Assembly (NCBI RefSeq): GCF_004117055.1
Contig: NZ_CP026363.1
Span: forward strand, 4,053,001-4,117,000
Origin: Brevibacillus agri
GTDB lineage: Bacteria; Bacillota; Bacilli; Brevibacillales; Brevibacillaceae
DNA: 64,000 bases
Direction: 5' to 3'
Under the pieces are notes generated by a model, which worked only from the letters and a program-made list of their open reading frames with translations, was not told where the DNA came from and made no database searches. Shown one piece after another: positions 46,001-55,500 of this stretch. The number at the start of each line of letters is the position of its first letter. Position 1 is the stretch's first letter. Position numbers and translations under genes: made by a program.

Positions 46001-48488
46001 AAAGCTGCGCATTCGTGTATTCATAGGTTCGCTCGGTAATCTGGCTTTTGTAGCCCGACAAGTTCACCGGGAACGAGTGAATTTCCGTTTCTTTTCGCAG
46101 CAAATACTGGTCGTTGTACTCGTAGGAAAGGTTCGAATAGTACGGCTCGCCGGACGCGGAGGTCGCCTGCGTTCGCATGGCCTTTAACTGGGAAAACGCA
46201 CGGAAACCTTTTTTGCTCTCCAGATCGTACGTCCAGGTCGTCAAGATGCCGTCTGGCGTTAATTGCTTGACCAGGTGGCCGTAGTCGTCGTATTCGAAGT
46301 ACGTCTCTTGCGCGTAGTTGTTGATTTTCGCGGCATACGAGGCGCGTTTGGACAAGGTTGGATCTTTCAAATATTGGTGAAAAATAGTCGTATCTGCCAC
46401 GCCAGAAGCTGGCTCCAGAAAGACGTACTGATAAGTCGGCTTGGTGTGGCTGCCGGAATAGGCGTACGTGGTGTACGTCGTCGGGTTATACGACACCTGG
46501 TACTTGGCTCCGGAAATCGAGGTTCCACCTTTGCTGATTCCGGTCGTTTTCACGCTTCTCAAGAGCGGATTTCCATCTGCGTTGATGCGGAACAGGAGCG
46601 AACGGGTGTAGCGGGAAGGCTCCGTTTCCGTGACCTGGATCGTATCGCCGTGCCTGTCGGCCATGTTTTTGAGCCGAGGCAACTGGTCCTTGGGCACTTT
46701 CCACAGCTCGTAAAAACGGTCGTTGTCCGCATAGCTTTTTTCCAGCTTGTACGTGTTCGTGCCCTTTGGTGTTTTTAAGGCGTAGCTGTACGTCACTTTG
46801 TTGACAGGATGGTAGGCGACGTAGCTCAGCGCGTATCTGTCCTGGAAAATTCGCACCAGCCCGTCCTTGAAAGAGGTTTGCTCCAGTTGATACGGGCGGT
46901 AGTCGTACTGGATGGACAGCCCTTGCAATGGATAGGTGGCTTCTTGCATGAGCAGGTAGTCGATTTGCTTCCGATTCTTTTTATCTGAATCCCAGAACTT
47001 GGGTGACTCCTGGAGTGTCTGGTCGGTTACCAGCTTATCCAGCGTGTATTTTTTGTTCAGATTGAAATACGCGATTCCTTTGGTTTTCGGATTATGGTAC
47101 GTATAGCGCGCGACCGTGTACGCTTGCGTTCCGCTTCCTGGTACCGGGAGCACTTCCACACGGCTCAACTGCGTGTAAATACTCAGAGCTGATTTTTTTT
47201 CGAAATGGTAGCGGATATGCTTGAGCACGGTCGTCTCTGACTTGTCCTTGTAGACGTACAGGTCTTGAGTGAGATCGTTGGTCTGTCTGCTTTTCAGGAC
47301 GATGTAGCGCCCGACGCTGTCCTCGATGGTCATCAGCTCGCCGTCGCTGTTCAGCGTATACTTGATTGTATCGCCGTAAATATTTGTTTTCACAACAGTT
47401 CCGCGGTAAATATCGAACTCGTACTTCACGTTGCGATAATACAAGGTGTAATTGTAGCCCATTCGCTCAATGGACAGCTTGACATCGTTGTAAGGATACT
47501 TGAGGACCTGGGTGTGGAGAAATTCAAAAGAAGTCCCGTCTTCCAACGTAATATAATACAAATTGCTTGCCGGATAGTCCTCAATGCGGGTCGAATAGAT
47601 TTCTTGTCCGGGATTGCGATTATCGTCGCTGACGGACACCCTGTGCCCTCTGGTGACAATCTCCATCCGGGGCACATTGAAATCCCATCCGGTAGCAAAC
47701 TTCTCGATAGAGGGGTTTGCATCGTTTTTGGACTCTACTTCATCCCAGGTAGGCACGCTGATTTTGCTGCTCAAAGAGTGGTATCTACGCTGCAACACGA
47801 CATCAAGGCCGTGCTTGCCTTCCAGGTAGACATCCTGCTCGACGAGGTTGGCGGCCCGGTACAATTCGTCTACAGAACTTTCTGTCTTGGAGCGGGCGAA
47901 GCGAAACTCCTGTTCTTTTTCTGTGAATTGCACCGCTGGAGGCGTCGTCGTCGACTGGGCTTCCATGCTTTCTTCCAGTTGGCTGAGCTCCTGCATTTTC
48001 GCCTGGACGAGCGGAGTCAGTCTGTTTAAAAGCTGTAGCTTGTCCGGTCCGAAAGCACGGAAGCGGGCAAACAGCTCCTCTTCGGAGAATGCTTTTGCTT
48101 CCTCTTGTTCTTGCAGAGAAAGGAGTTGCAGAAGATCGGAGTAGAAATAGGCTGCGAATTTCAGCAGGTCTTTGTCATACGTCCGGTGGATTTCGATGGC
48201 GGTCTGGACGTCGAGCTGTGTCCAGGTGAGCGCGGCGATATTCGCTTCGGTCAACTTGGCCGGATCGCTTGTTGCGGCTTGTTCCTCTACAGGAGCAAGC
48301 TGCTTGTTTTCGATGGACTGCTTGAGTTCCTCTGCGGCTGCTTCCGGAGTCGAGATGGCAACGGGTGTGTCCTGCGATTGCGGCAGCTCGAAAGGTTCGT
48401 TTGCCAGTACGGCTCCGGGGGGCAGGAGTGTGACGCATAGGGCAAGGCAGAGCAGGTAGATGAGTGATTTTATGGAAAGGTGTTTCAT
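43023..48488 (-). CDS. Secreted Rhs/WapA-type polymorphic toxin, complete
   Basis: 1821 residues. N-terminal signal peptide (about 1-29, ending VLANEPF), a 500-residue N-terminal region without a recognised wall anchor, then YD repeats throughout about 540-1560. The Rhs core end is YYLRARYYDPKMGRFVSED with FVDPSGH at about 1596. A pre-toxin segment shared with cassettes 1 and 2 runs to about 1690, followed by a tip of about 130 residues. The tip has HFFSRHGAQTTLAQQYNRAI, DSSRFLTHLKQLNAVQRAET and a C-terminal strand pair INTTKVQAVFKDGKLVTLYP that resembles BECR-type RNases; this is an inference. The ATG follows GGAGG at 5 nt. It is the last but one gene of the protease-RCC1-rhs-immunity operon and the only Rhs copy here able to be exported. 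Confidence 0.93.
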   Translation of the reverse strand: MKHLSIKSLIYLLCLALCVTLLPPGAVLANEPFELPQSQDTPVAISTPEAAAEELKQSIENKQLAPVEEQAATSDPAKLTEANIAALTWTQLDVQTAIEIHRTYDKDLLKFAAYFYSDLLQLLSLQEQEEAKAFSEEELFARFRAFGPDKLQLLNRLTPLVQAKMQELSQLEESMEAQSTTTPPAVQFTEKEQEFRFARSKTESSVDELYRAANLVEQDVYLEGKHGLDVVLQRRYHSLSSKISVPTWDEVESKNDANPSIEKFATGWDFNVPRMEIVTRGHRVSVSDDNRNPGQEIYSTRIEDYPASNLYYITLEDGTSFEFLHTQVLKYPYNDVKLSIERMGYNYTLYYRNVKYEFDIYRGTVVKTNIYGDTIKYTLNSDGELMTIEDSVGRYIVLKSRQTNDLTQDLYVYKDKSETTVLKHIRYHFEKKSALSIYTQLSRVEVLPVPGSGTQAYTVARYTYHNPKTKGIAYFNLNKKYTLDKLVTDQTLQESPKFWDSDKKNRKQIDYLLMQEATYPLQGLSIQYDYRPYQLEQTSFKDGLVRIFQDRYALSYVAYHPVNKVTYSYALKTPKGTNTYKLEKSYADNDRFYELWKVPKDQLPRLKNMADRHGDTIQVTETEPSRYTRSLLFRINADGNPLLRSVKTTGISKGGTSISGAKYQVSYNPTTYTTYAYSGSHTKPTYQYVFLEPASGVADTTIFHQYLKDPTLSKRASYAAKINNYAQETYFEYDDYGHLVKQLTPDGILTTWTYDLESKKGFRAFSQLKAMRTQATSASGEPYYSNLSYEYNDQYLLRKETEIHSFPVNLSGYKSQITERTYEYTNAQLYSITENFGGKTRTQTFSAYDSYGVQPTQISLTGIELESGKTDVLNFSLEIDNQSQVKSQTYPNGSKVTYEYDTLGRVLSESFRHQGATRTTTYVYRDGDASGTSAEGPGIVERILPDSSRVITYYTPYGDIAYQEQRGTSGGKRPLVENEFTPDGMQISRTIPYGNQAQSTTYAYDWDGFVYQTTNALGTTRSHRANAYSDGTSYLPRLTEQTLSPNGYIVTTYRDLYGRVESVEETTQRGSHRRVTIYQTDRFGKVTDKEVSDGSTSQRWTMRYDHNDQLVYLRDPENNINEYSYDGLGNLTTVLENGTPTAVYTYNALSWKLSEKNPETKAEQYTYEKNGAVKTFKDKNGVLFSYQYSPFNERTKVSAGSGFYEERSYDPLSGSLLTETNNNGQTVRYGYDEYRRLNRQTMMGKDYQLVYTDHDEAIDAIVYPSRSAVSGSAPALRVDYTYDNASRLSAVTIPGVGTTSYTYDMNNSGETNTVSYPGQSSAMQKTISSFAEITGMNYADGWSETNGYDLFGNITSQKRGGANYGTFAYDKLSRIKEETIQGNTRQYAYDRRGNRQIYANAPADSTRSYELKHDLLNRLTEYKDAKGTTTYTYYPGGLRATKQQTGSVTDTTHYVYLNGQVIEELTQDGRLKARNVFGNQLIWRKDYTTNQEGTYYYNSHGDVVKIKGPSGNVLNTYEYDIWGNLIADKVKETMMNPFAYAGEMYDKESGFYYLRARYYDPKMGRFVSEDTVKGQVDNPLSLNRYTYVSNNPLKFVDPSGHIQEMTGGVGGFSSPAEEYMHWAKVAARRAYEEGIEPEDAVRKYVPTQYQREVLSTAIVTFNNTVGMNHGDAPDLGLGVAGAGAAVGTIRNTGNLAAKIEANAMAQLRKMEQASGAHFFSRHGAQTTLAQQYNRAITGLTPDGIAGRMVDSSRFLTHLKQLNAVQRAETIFRQTGKTVFDFDMGEIIGEGYLRGGGNVINTTKVQAVFKDGKLVTLYPKLR

Positions 48489-48512
48489 AGTGCCTCCATA
48501 ATGGTTAGTTGT

Positions 48513-48534
48513 CCCCCCTTGGTGAGAAGGGGGG
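48513..48534 (-). promoter_or_regulatory. Intercistronic hairpin between the RCC1 gene and rhs
   Basis: CCCCCCTT - GGTGAG - AAGGGGGG, an 8-bp GC-rich stem, 8 nt after the RCC1 stop and 24 nt before the rhs start. No T run follows on the minus strand, so it is not a simple terminator; it may stabilise or process the transcript, or reduce read-through into rhs. Confidence 0.6.
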
Positions 48535-48542
48535 ATTGGTGG

Positions 48543-49523
48543 TTAGGGGAGTGTGATTTTTACTGGTCTGCTGCTGTTCGAAGTTGTACCGTTTCCTACT
48601 TGACCATAGTTACCACGTCCCCAAGCATAAATCGTTCCGTCTTTCTTTCGGGCTAAAACATGATACGCATACGATCCGCTAGAAATTTCTTCGATGTCAG
48701 TTAAATCTGTTACCTGCACTGGCTGAAGTCGATTTGTACTCGTTCCGTCTCCTAATTGGCCATAACCATTGTATCCCCAAGCGTAAACTTTTCCGTCTAC
48801 ATCCAGGGCATAACCACTTTCATATCCTGTTGCCACAGAGACAATATTAGCAAGAGTCCCTATTTTCGTTGGAGATGACGTATTATTAGTATTGTTATTT
48901 CCTAATTGACCAGAGTCATTATATCCCCACGCCCATACAGTTCCGTCTTTTTTGACAGCCAGATTAAAACCAGACCCGGCAGCTATCTCTTTTACATCAG
49001 CTATACCTCCTACTTGGAAAGGCTTACTGTATGAGCTGTTTAAAAAATTTCCCCACAACCAAACCGTTCCATCTTTCTTTAGGGCTAATCCATGATTAGT
49101 TCCGGCCGCTATCTCGATCACGTCGGTGAGACCAACTGCTTGAACAGGAGTATAACTAGCACTTGTTTTGCCGTCCCCTAACTGACCATAGCTATTATTT
49201 CCCCAGCTCCAAACCGTCCCATCAGCTTTTAAAGCCAAGCTAAAGTCACTTCCTGCGGCGATGCGCGTAACGTTTGTCAGTCCTTTTACTTGAACAGGGA
49301 CATTTTGCTGAATCGTAGTACCATCTCCTAATTGACCGTAAGAATTATCCCCCCAGGACCAGACCGTTCCATCTCCTTTTAAAACAAGAGAGTGTCTAGA
49401 TCCTGCAGCGCTACTCACTGCATTTTCTGCTGCAGATACAGGGTTTTGTGACAGGGTAAGGATTGTCACCAGTGTCAGGAAAATATTCGTTACTGTTTTT
49501 ACGATCGTGTTTCTTTTCTTCAT
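48543..49523 (-). CDS. Secreted RCC1-repeat protein
   Basis: 326 residues from the ATG at 49523, which follows GGAGGG by 7 nt; this site lies inside the last codons of the protease gene. Signal peptide of about 32 residues (TILTLSQNPVSA-AEN), then six RCC1 blades of the DGTVWSWGDNSYGQLGDGT type, about one seven-blade propeller in size. RCC1-like propellers in bacteria are probably binding scaffolds. The same motif forms the tail of the upstream protease, so the two may share an origin. Intergenic spacing suggests co-transcription with protease and rhs. Confidence 0.85.
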   Translation of the reverse strand: MKKRNTIVKTVTNIFLTLVTILTLSQNPVSAAENAVSSAAGSRHSLVLKGDGTVWSWGDNSYGQLGDGTTIQQNVPVQVKGLTNVTRIAAGSDFSLALKADGTVWSWGNNSYGQLGDGKTSASYTPVQAVGLTDVIEIAAGTNHGLALKKDGTVWLWGNFLNSSYSKPFQVGGIADVKEIAAGSGFNLAVKKDGTVWAWGYNDSGQLGNNNTNNTSSPTKIGTLANIVSVATGYESGYALDVDGKVYAWGYNGYGQLGDGTSTNRLQPVQVTDLTDIEEISSGSYAYHVLARKKDGTIYAWGRGNYGQVGNGTTSNSSRPVKITLP

Positions 49524-49539
49524 TTTGTTTCCCTCCATG

Positions 49540-52500
49540 TTATTGTCCATTCGTTTTAACAGGAACTGGCCTATTTATCGTTGTGCCATCTCCTAATTGG
49601 CCTTTCTCGTTTTGGCCCCATGCCCACACCGTTCCGTCTTCTGTGACCAGCAAGGTGTGGCTTCCGCCCGCGGACAGGCGTTTGGCTTGCGTAGCTACTT
49701 CCTTGACTTGCACCGGAACGGTGATCGTCTGGTCGTAATAGCGAACCGTGATCGTAGCGGTCCCTGGCGTTCCTCCTGCTGTAATCACCCCGGTGGTATT
49801 GACTGCGGCTATCTCGGGATGGCTGCTTTCATATGTGGCCTGTGTGGTGACATCCTGGGTGCTGCCGTTTGCGTAGGTTGCGGTCACTTTCAACGGCTTG
49901 CTTTGCGACGGAGGCAACAGGACAGTGCTTGGTGCTGCGGTCAACTGCTTGGCGGAGATCACCAGCATGCTTTTCACTGGTGTACTCCGGTTCTGCATTG
50001 TCCCGTCTCCCAGTTGCCCTTTCTCGTTTTGGCCCCATGCCCACATCGTTCCGTCTTGTTTGACCAGCAATGTGTGGCTTCCACCCGCGGACAAGCGTTT
50101 GGCTTGCGTAGCTACTTCCTTGACTTGTACAGGAACGGTTATCGTCTGATCGTAATAACGAACCGTGATCGTAGCGGTCCCTGGCGTTCCTCCTGCTGTA
50201 ATCACCCCGGTGGCATTGACTGCGGCGATCTCGGGATGACTGCTTTCATATGTGGCCTGCGTAGTCACATCCTGGGTGCTGCCGTTTGCGTAGGTTGCGG
50301 TCACTTTTAACGGCTTGCTTTGCGACGGAGGCAACAGGACGGTGCTTGGTGCTGCGGTCAACTGCTTGGCTGAGATCACTAGCATGCTTTTCACTGGTGT
50401 ACTCCGGTTTTGCGTCGTTCCGTCTCCCAGTTGCCCTTTCTCGTTTTGCCCCCACGCCCACACCGTTCCATCTTCTTTGACCAGCAATGTGTGGCTTCCA
50501 CCTGCTGACAGGCGCTTAGCTCGGGTTGAGACTTCCTCAACCTGAATCGGAACGGTTATCGTCTGATCGTAATAGCGAATCGTGATCGTAGCAGTCCCGG
50601 CCTTTGATCCCGATGTCACTACTCCTGTAGCATCTACAGCGGCAATCTCGGGATGACTGCTTTCATATGTGGCCTGTGTGGTCACATCCTGGGTGCTGCC
50701 GTTTGCGTAGGTTGCGGTCACTTTCAAGGGCTTGCTCTGCGACGGAGGCAACAGGACAGTGCTTGGTGCTGCGGCTAGCTGCTTGGCCGAGATCACCAGC
50801 ATGCTTTCGACTGGCGTACTCCGGTTTTGCATTGTTCCGTCTCCCAGTTGCCCTTTCTCGTTTTGGCCCCATGCCCACATCGTTCCGTCTTCTTTGACCA
50901 GCAATGTGTGGCTTCCACCCGCTGACAGGCGTTTAGCTCGGGTTGAGACTTCCTCAACCTGAATCGGAACGGTTATCGTCTGATCGTAATAACGAACCGT
51001 GATCGTAGCAGTCCCGGCCTTTGTTCCCGATGTCACTACTCCTGTAGCATCTACAGCGGCAATCTCGGGATGACTGCTTTCATATGTGGCCTGCGTAGTC
51101 ACATCCTGGGTGCTGCCGTTTGCGTAGGTTGCGGTCACTTTCAAGGGCTTGCTCTGCGACGGAGGCAACAGGACAGTGCTTGGTGCTGCGGCTAGCTGCT
51201 TGGCCGAGATCACCAGCATGCTTTCGACTGGCGTACTCCGGTTTTGCGTTGTCCCGTCTCCCAGTTGGCCCTTCTCATTTTGGCCCCATGCCCACAAGGT
51301 TCCGTCTTCTCTGACCATGAGCGTGTGACCCCCACCCGCTGATAGGGTACGCAACTTGCTGCCCGCTTCTATTTCCTTCCTTACTTTCACCACCACACTT
51401 CGCTGCTTCCCAGGAAACTCCACCGCAAGCGTAGCGCTACCCGCTTTGCCTGCCGACAGCAGTCCGCTCGCGCTAACGGTGGCAACCGACGGGTCGTCTA
51501 CGGCATACTGCGCTTTGTCGGTGATGTCTGTCTCGGTTCCGTCTGCGTACACGGCCTTGACGACGAGCTGTTTTGACTCTTTTTCCAGCAGCGCAATGTC
51601 TTCTGGTACGAGCTTGATATCCACCAGAGCGTTTTCGACTGCGACAGCGACCGGAACGCTGGTGCTCACTCCCCCGTGCGAAATCTGGATGCTTGTGTTA
51701 CCTGGCTTGACGGCTGTGACGAGTCCGTCTGCCTGGACGGTTGCGACGGTCGGATCTTGGGAGACGTACGCCGCTTGTTTGCTTACATCGGCGGTTTTGC
51801 CGTCTTTGTAAGTGGCTGTCACTTGCAAGCTTTCCGTTTTTCCTGCCAAAAGATTCAGGCTGGCAGGGGTTGCGGTCAGGCTCTGCACCGGTTCCTGGGC
51901 CTCGGTGATTTGCACAGGCACCGCGACTGTCTTGCCTTCAAACGTGATCGTGACCGTTGTTGACCCGACTGCTACGCCCGTAATTACCCCGCTGGCCGCA
52001 ACTGTTGCAATCGCAGGCTGGGCGCTTTGATACACGGCTTTATTGGTAATATTCGTCACGCTGCTGTCGCTGTAGGTCGCTTTTACATCCAGTTGCTGGG
52101 TGGCCCCTTTTTTGATGCTGACCGCTTGCGGGTGGACTCCCACAGACACGAGGGTGACCAAACTGCCCGAGACCGTGACCGAAACCGTAGTGCTCTTTCC
52201 GCCGTACCTGACCGTTATTTGCGTCGTGCCTTCCGCCCGCGCTGTCACGATTCCGCCGCTCTCGACGGAGGCAACCGCAGGGCTATTGCTCGTGTACTCT
52301 GCTTGCTGCGTCACGTTCTCCGCGACGCCATTGGAATAGGTGGCGGCGATGTTCAGTTGCCCCTTGTTTCCTGCCGTAAGCGACAGTTGCGCAGGGGTTG
52401 CTTTCAGCTCCTGAAGATACGCGCCTTGTACAACGACTTGAGCCGAGGCGCTTTTCCCGTCGTAGGAAGCGGTGATGGTTGCCGTGCCGGGCGCGATTCC

Positions 52501-55500
52501 CGTGATGACACCTTGACTGCTCACTTGTGCCACAGACGGGTTCGACGTCTGGAAGCTGGCTACGCTGTTTACGTCTTTGCTGCTTCCGTCCGTGAAAAAA
52601 GCGGTCGCGTAGACGCGCTGGATTTGTCCTGCCGTCAGCGTGGTTTGCTGCGGGCTGAGGCTGATGGACGACAAGCGGACAGCAGGCGCTTGCACGGTGA
52701 TCGTGAGTGTTTTCGTTTGGCCGCCGTAGTACAACTGTGCCTTTGTCGTGCCGCCATTGACCGCGTAAACAAGGCCATTGCTGATGTAGGCCACAGAAGG
52801 ATTCTCCACGACGTACACGACTTGGGCCGTTACATCCACCTGGCTGCCGTTTTCCAACGTCGCCATCACCTTGATCGACTTGGAGCCGCCGGATGACAAG
52901 TCCACTTTGTCCAGATCAAGCTTCAAGGCGGTCGCCCGAGGTGGCGGCGCAACGGTTTGCTTCACGCTTTGCAATATGTTTCCATTGTCGTCGTGGGTAA
53001 AGCTGACGCTGACCGCGCCGTTTTCCTTGATCGCGGTGATGCGGTTGTTTTGATCGTAGACGTATTCGTACAACGTCCCCCCGGCCAACGGGGCAAAGAC
53101 GGTAAACCAGATGTTGGCGGGCGCACTGTCTGTATTCGTCAGCCTGATCGTGTAGGTGCCCGTCGCCAGCTCGTAGATCACTTCAGCCGCGCTTGGCTTT
53201 TCCTTGGGAGTCACGACGTTTCCGTTGGCGAGCAAGGTCACTGTCGGGTACTTGCCCGTCGGATTTTTCAACTCGGTCACCATGCGATACTTTCCGGGAA
53301 CGACTGCATTCATGGAAAACTCGACAGATTGCCCCGCCGGAATCGTGATCTCCTTGGCCTGGTTGAGCGCGATGGTTTCACCGCTTGCTTTGGCCAGAAG
53401 CGTGGCGTACAGGGAACTGTTGGAAACTATTTGCAGATAATACGTTTTCCCCGCGACAAAAGCCGCACTGACACTTCCGTTCTCTCCTGCAGCGATTTGG
53501 TCTTGCGGCTGCAAGGTTGCGCTGCGGAAGACGGAGATTTTGGCATTGGCTAAAGAGCCGGAGTCGTTATTGAGCGTGAACTGGTAAGTCCCGCTCGTCT
53601 TCGCCACGATCTTGAAATACTTCGCCTGATTGGCAGGGAAGTGCATGCGAATCGGGCTGTTCTCCTGCACCAGCGTGAAATTTCCTTCCGCCGGCTTCGT
53701 CTCCACCGTGATCGAGCTGCTGTAGCTGCTGACGCCGGACGGGCTAATGGCCCAAAGCGTAATCGTGTACACTCTGCTTGGTTGAAGCCCGGTAAACGTG
53801 TAGCTGGTGCCGCTCTCCACCGTTCTGCTCAAATTGTTATCCAGTCTGATCCCATAGTTTTGTGCCCCTGCGACCGGATTCCAATAAACTTTGATGGAGG
53901 TCGCGTCAGCTTCTACGTTCACAATGGTCGGAGCGCCCGGTTTCTTTTCTACCGTAAGCACACCGTAATATAAAGCTACACTTCCGCTGCTGCTTTTCAC
54001 TTCGATGTTTTTATACGTGTCTTGCCCCAGTTCCGCTCCTGTCCATCTGAACAGCCAATGTCCGGATGTGCTCGTCGTCGTCATTTTTTTAGCGGCGTTC
54101 ATCGGATTGACTTTTCCAGAGAGAACCTCTCCTGGCTGCATCCGCGTATAGGTCCCTTCCAGCGTAAACGTCTCGCTCACGTCGATCGTTTGCTTGACGG
54201 CAGGCGTAAAAACGACCAGGTTCGGGAGGACATCTACCATGCGGGCAGATTTGACCTCCGACTCCGTCCACGCCCCGCGGTTATCCTGTGCCTGTGCTGT
54301 CCAATAAACCGTTTTAAACAGCATGTCCTGGGTGATCGGAAAACGATAGCGCTCCACGATGCGGCGGACTTGGTCCTTCTCCGGAACGACTTCCATTTTT
54401 TCGCCCAGCTCATTCCCGCCCGGCGTAAATCCGACGCGAATTTTTTTCGCGACAATCACGTCGGTCACATCGTTTTCCTTGATGGTGTAGTTGATGTGTC
54501 CCGTCAGCCCGCCATCAATCGTGACCAGATTCGTCTCCTCCAGCATCGGCGGCTGATTTGTGGTCATCACGCTGAAATTCACTTTCGTCGTGGAACCTTC
54601 CACGAACGATGGCACGTCGCCCATGATCGTGCGCAGTTGCGCTTCCACCGTGGCATTTTTCACAATCGAAGAAGTGTCAAATTCATACGACCGCGCTTGC
54701 GCAGACAATTTTTCCTTGATCGAGCGCGTAACCATGCCGGATTGCCGGATGTAAATGGTCAGCTCCTGTCCGGTAATCTTGTCGTAGTACCGATTATAGG
54801 GAGTCGCATTTATATACTCCCAGGTAAACATCACTTTTTGTCCCTTGCTGAATTCCGCGTTATTTCGCGGAGTTTTCCAGGTGGCATCAATATAGATCGG
54901 GTCCTTTTCCTTCGCTTGCGCTCGCATGTCCAGGCGGAAGTCGAGCTTCTCCACCTGCGATTTTTGCACTTTCTGGTCGACGGCCCAAACCTTTAGGGCG
55001 TACAAATCGTCCGGGTTCAAATGTTGCACGGGCACGTGATACAAAAACGAGTGCGCCTGCTCGGAAGCCGTGAACAACGCGATCTGGCGCGCTTCCTGGT
55101 CGTCAATTTGGTACCAGACGCTGACCTGGTCCCTTATATTCGGGTCCAGCACCTGGCCGGACAAAATAATGACATCCTCCCCGCTTACCTCACTGATAAC
55201 TTTTCCGGCTACCGGGGTGGTCAAATACACCTGGGGAGCCGCGTTATCCTGAATCTCGGTGGACAGGTAGCGAATTTCCGGCGTCCACTTGAGCAGGTCG
55301 CCCGCTTCGGTTTCTTTGGCGTTCACTTGAAAAGAAAGCTTGTCTCCTGCCTCAACTTCCAGTTCCTCCGCAAACTCCACGCCGATCTCATCGTTGTGCT
55401 CAATGGACTGCCAGCCAGAAGCTGGCCAGATTTGCCCGTCGTTTTTCAGGATGCGGACGTTGACGCCGTCTCCTTCGTTCAGGTCGATCATCGAAGCCCA

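Noticed and set aside
49600..51340. Regularly spaced repeats considered as a CRISPR array
   Set aside because: The unit is 417 bp, coding, and without unique spacers; no cas genes are present.
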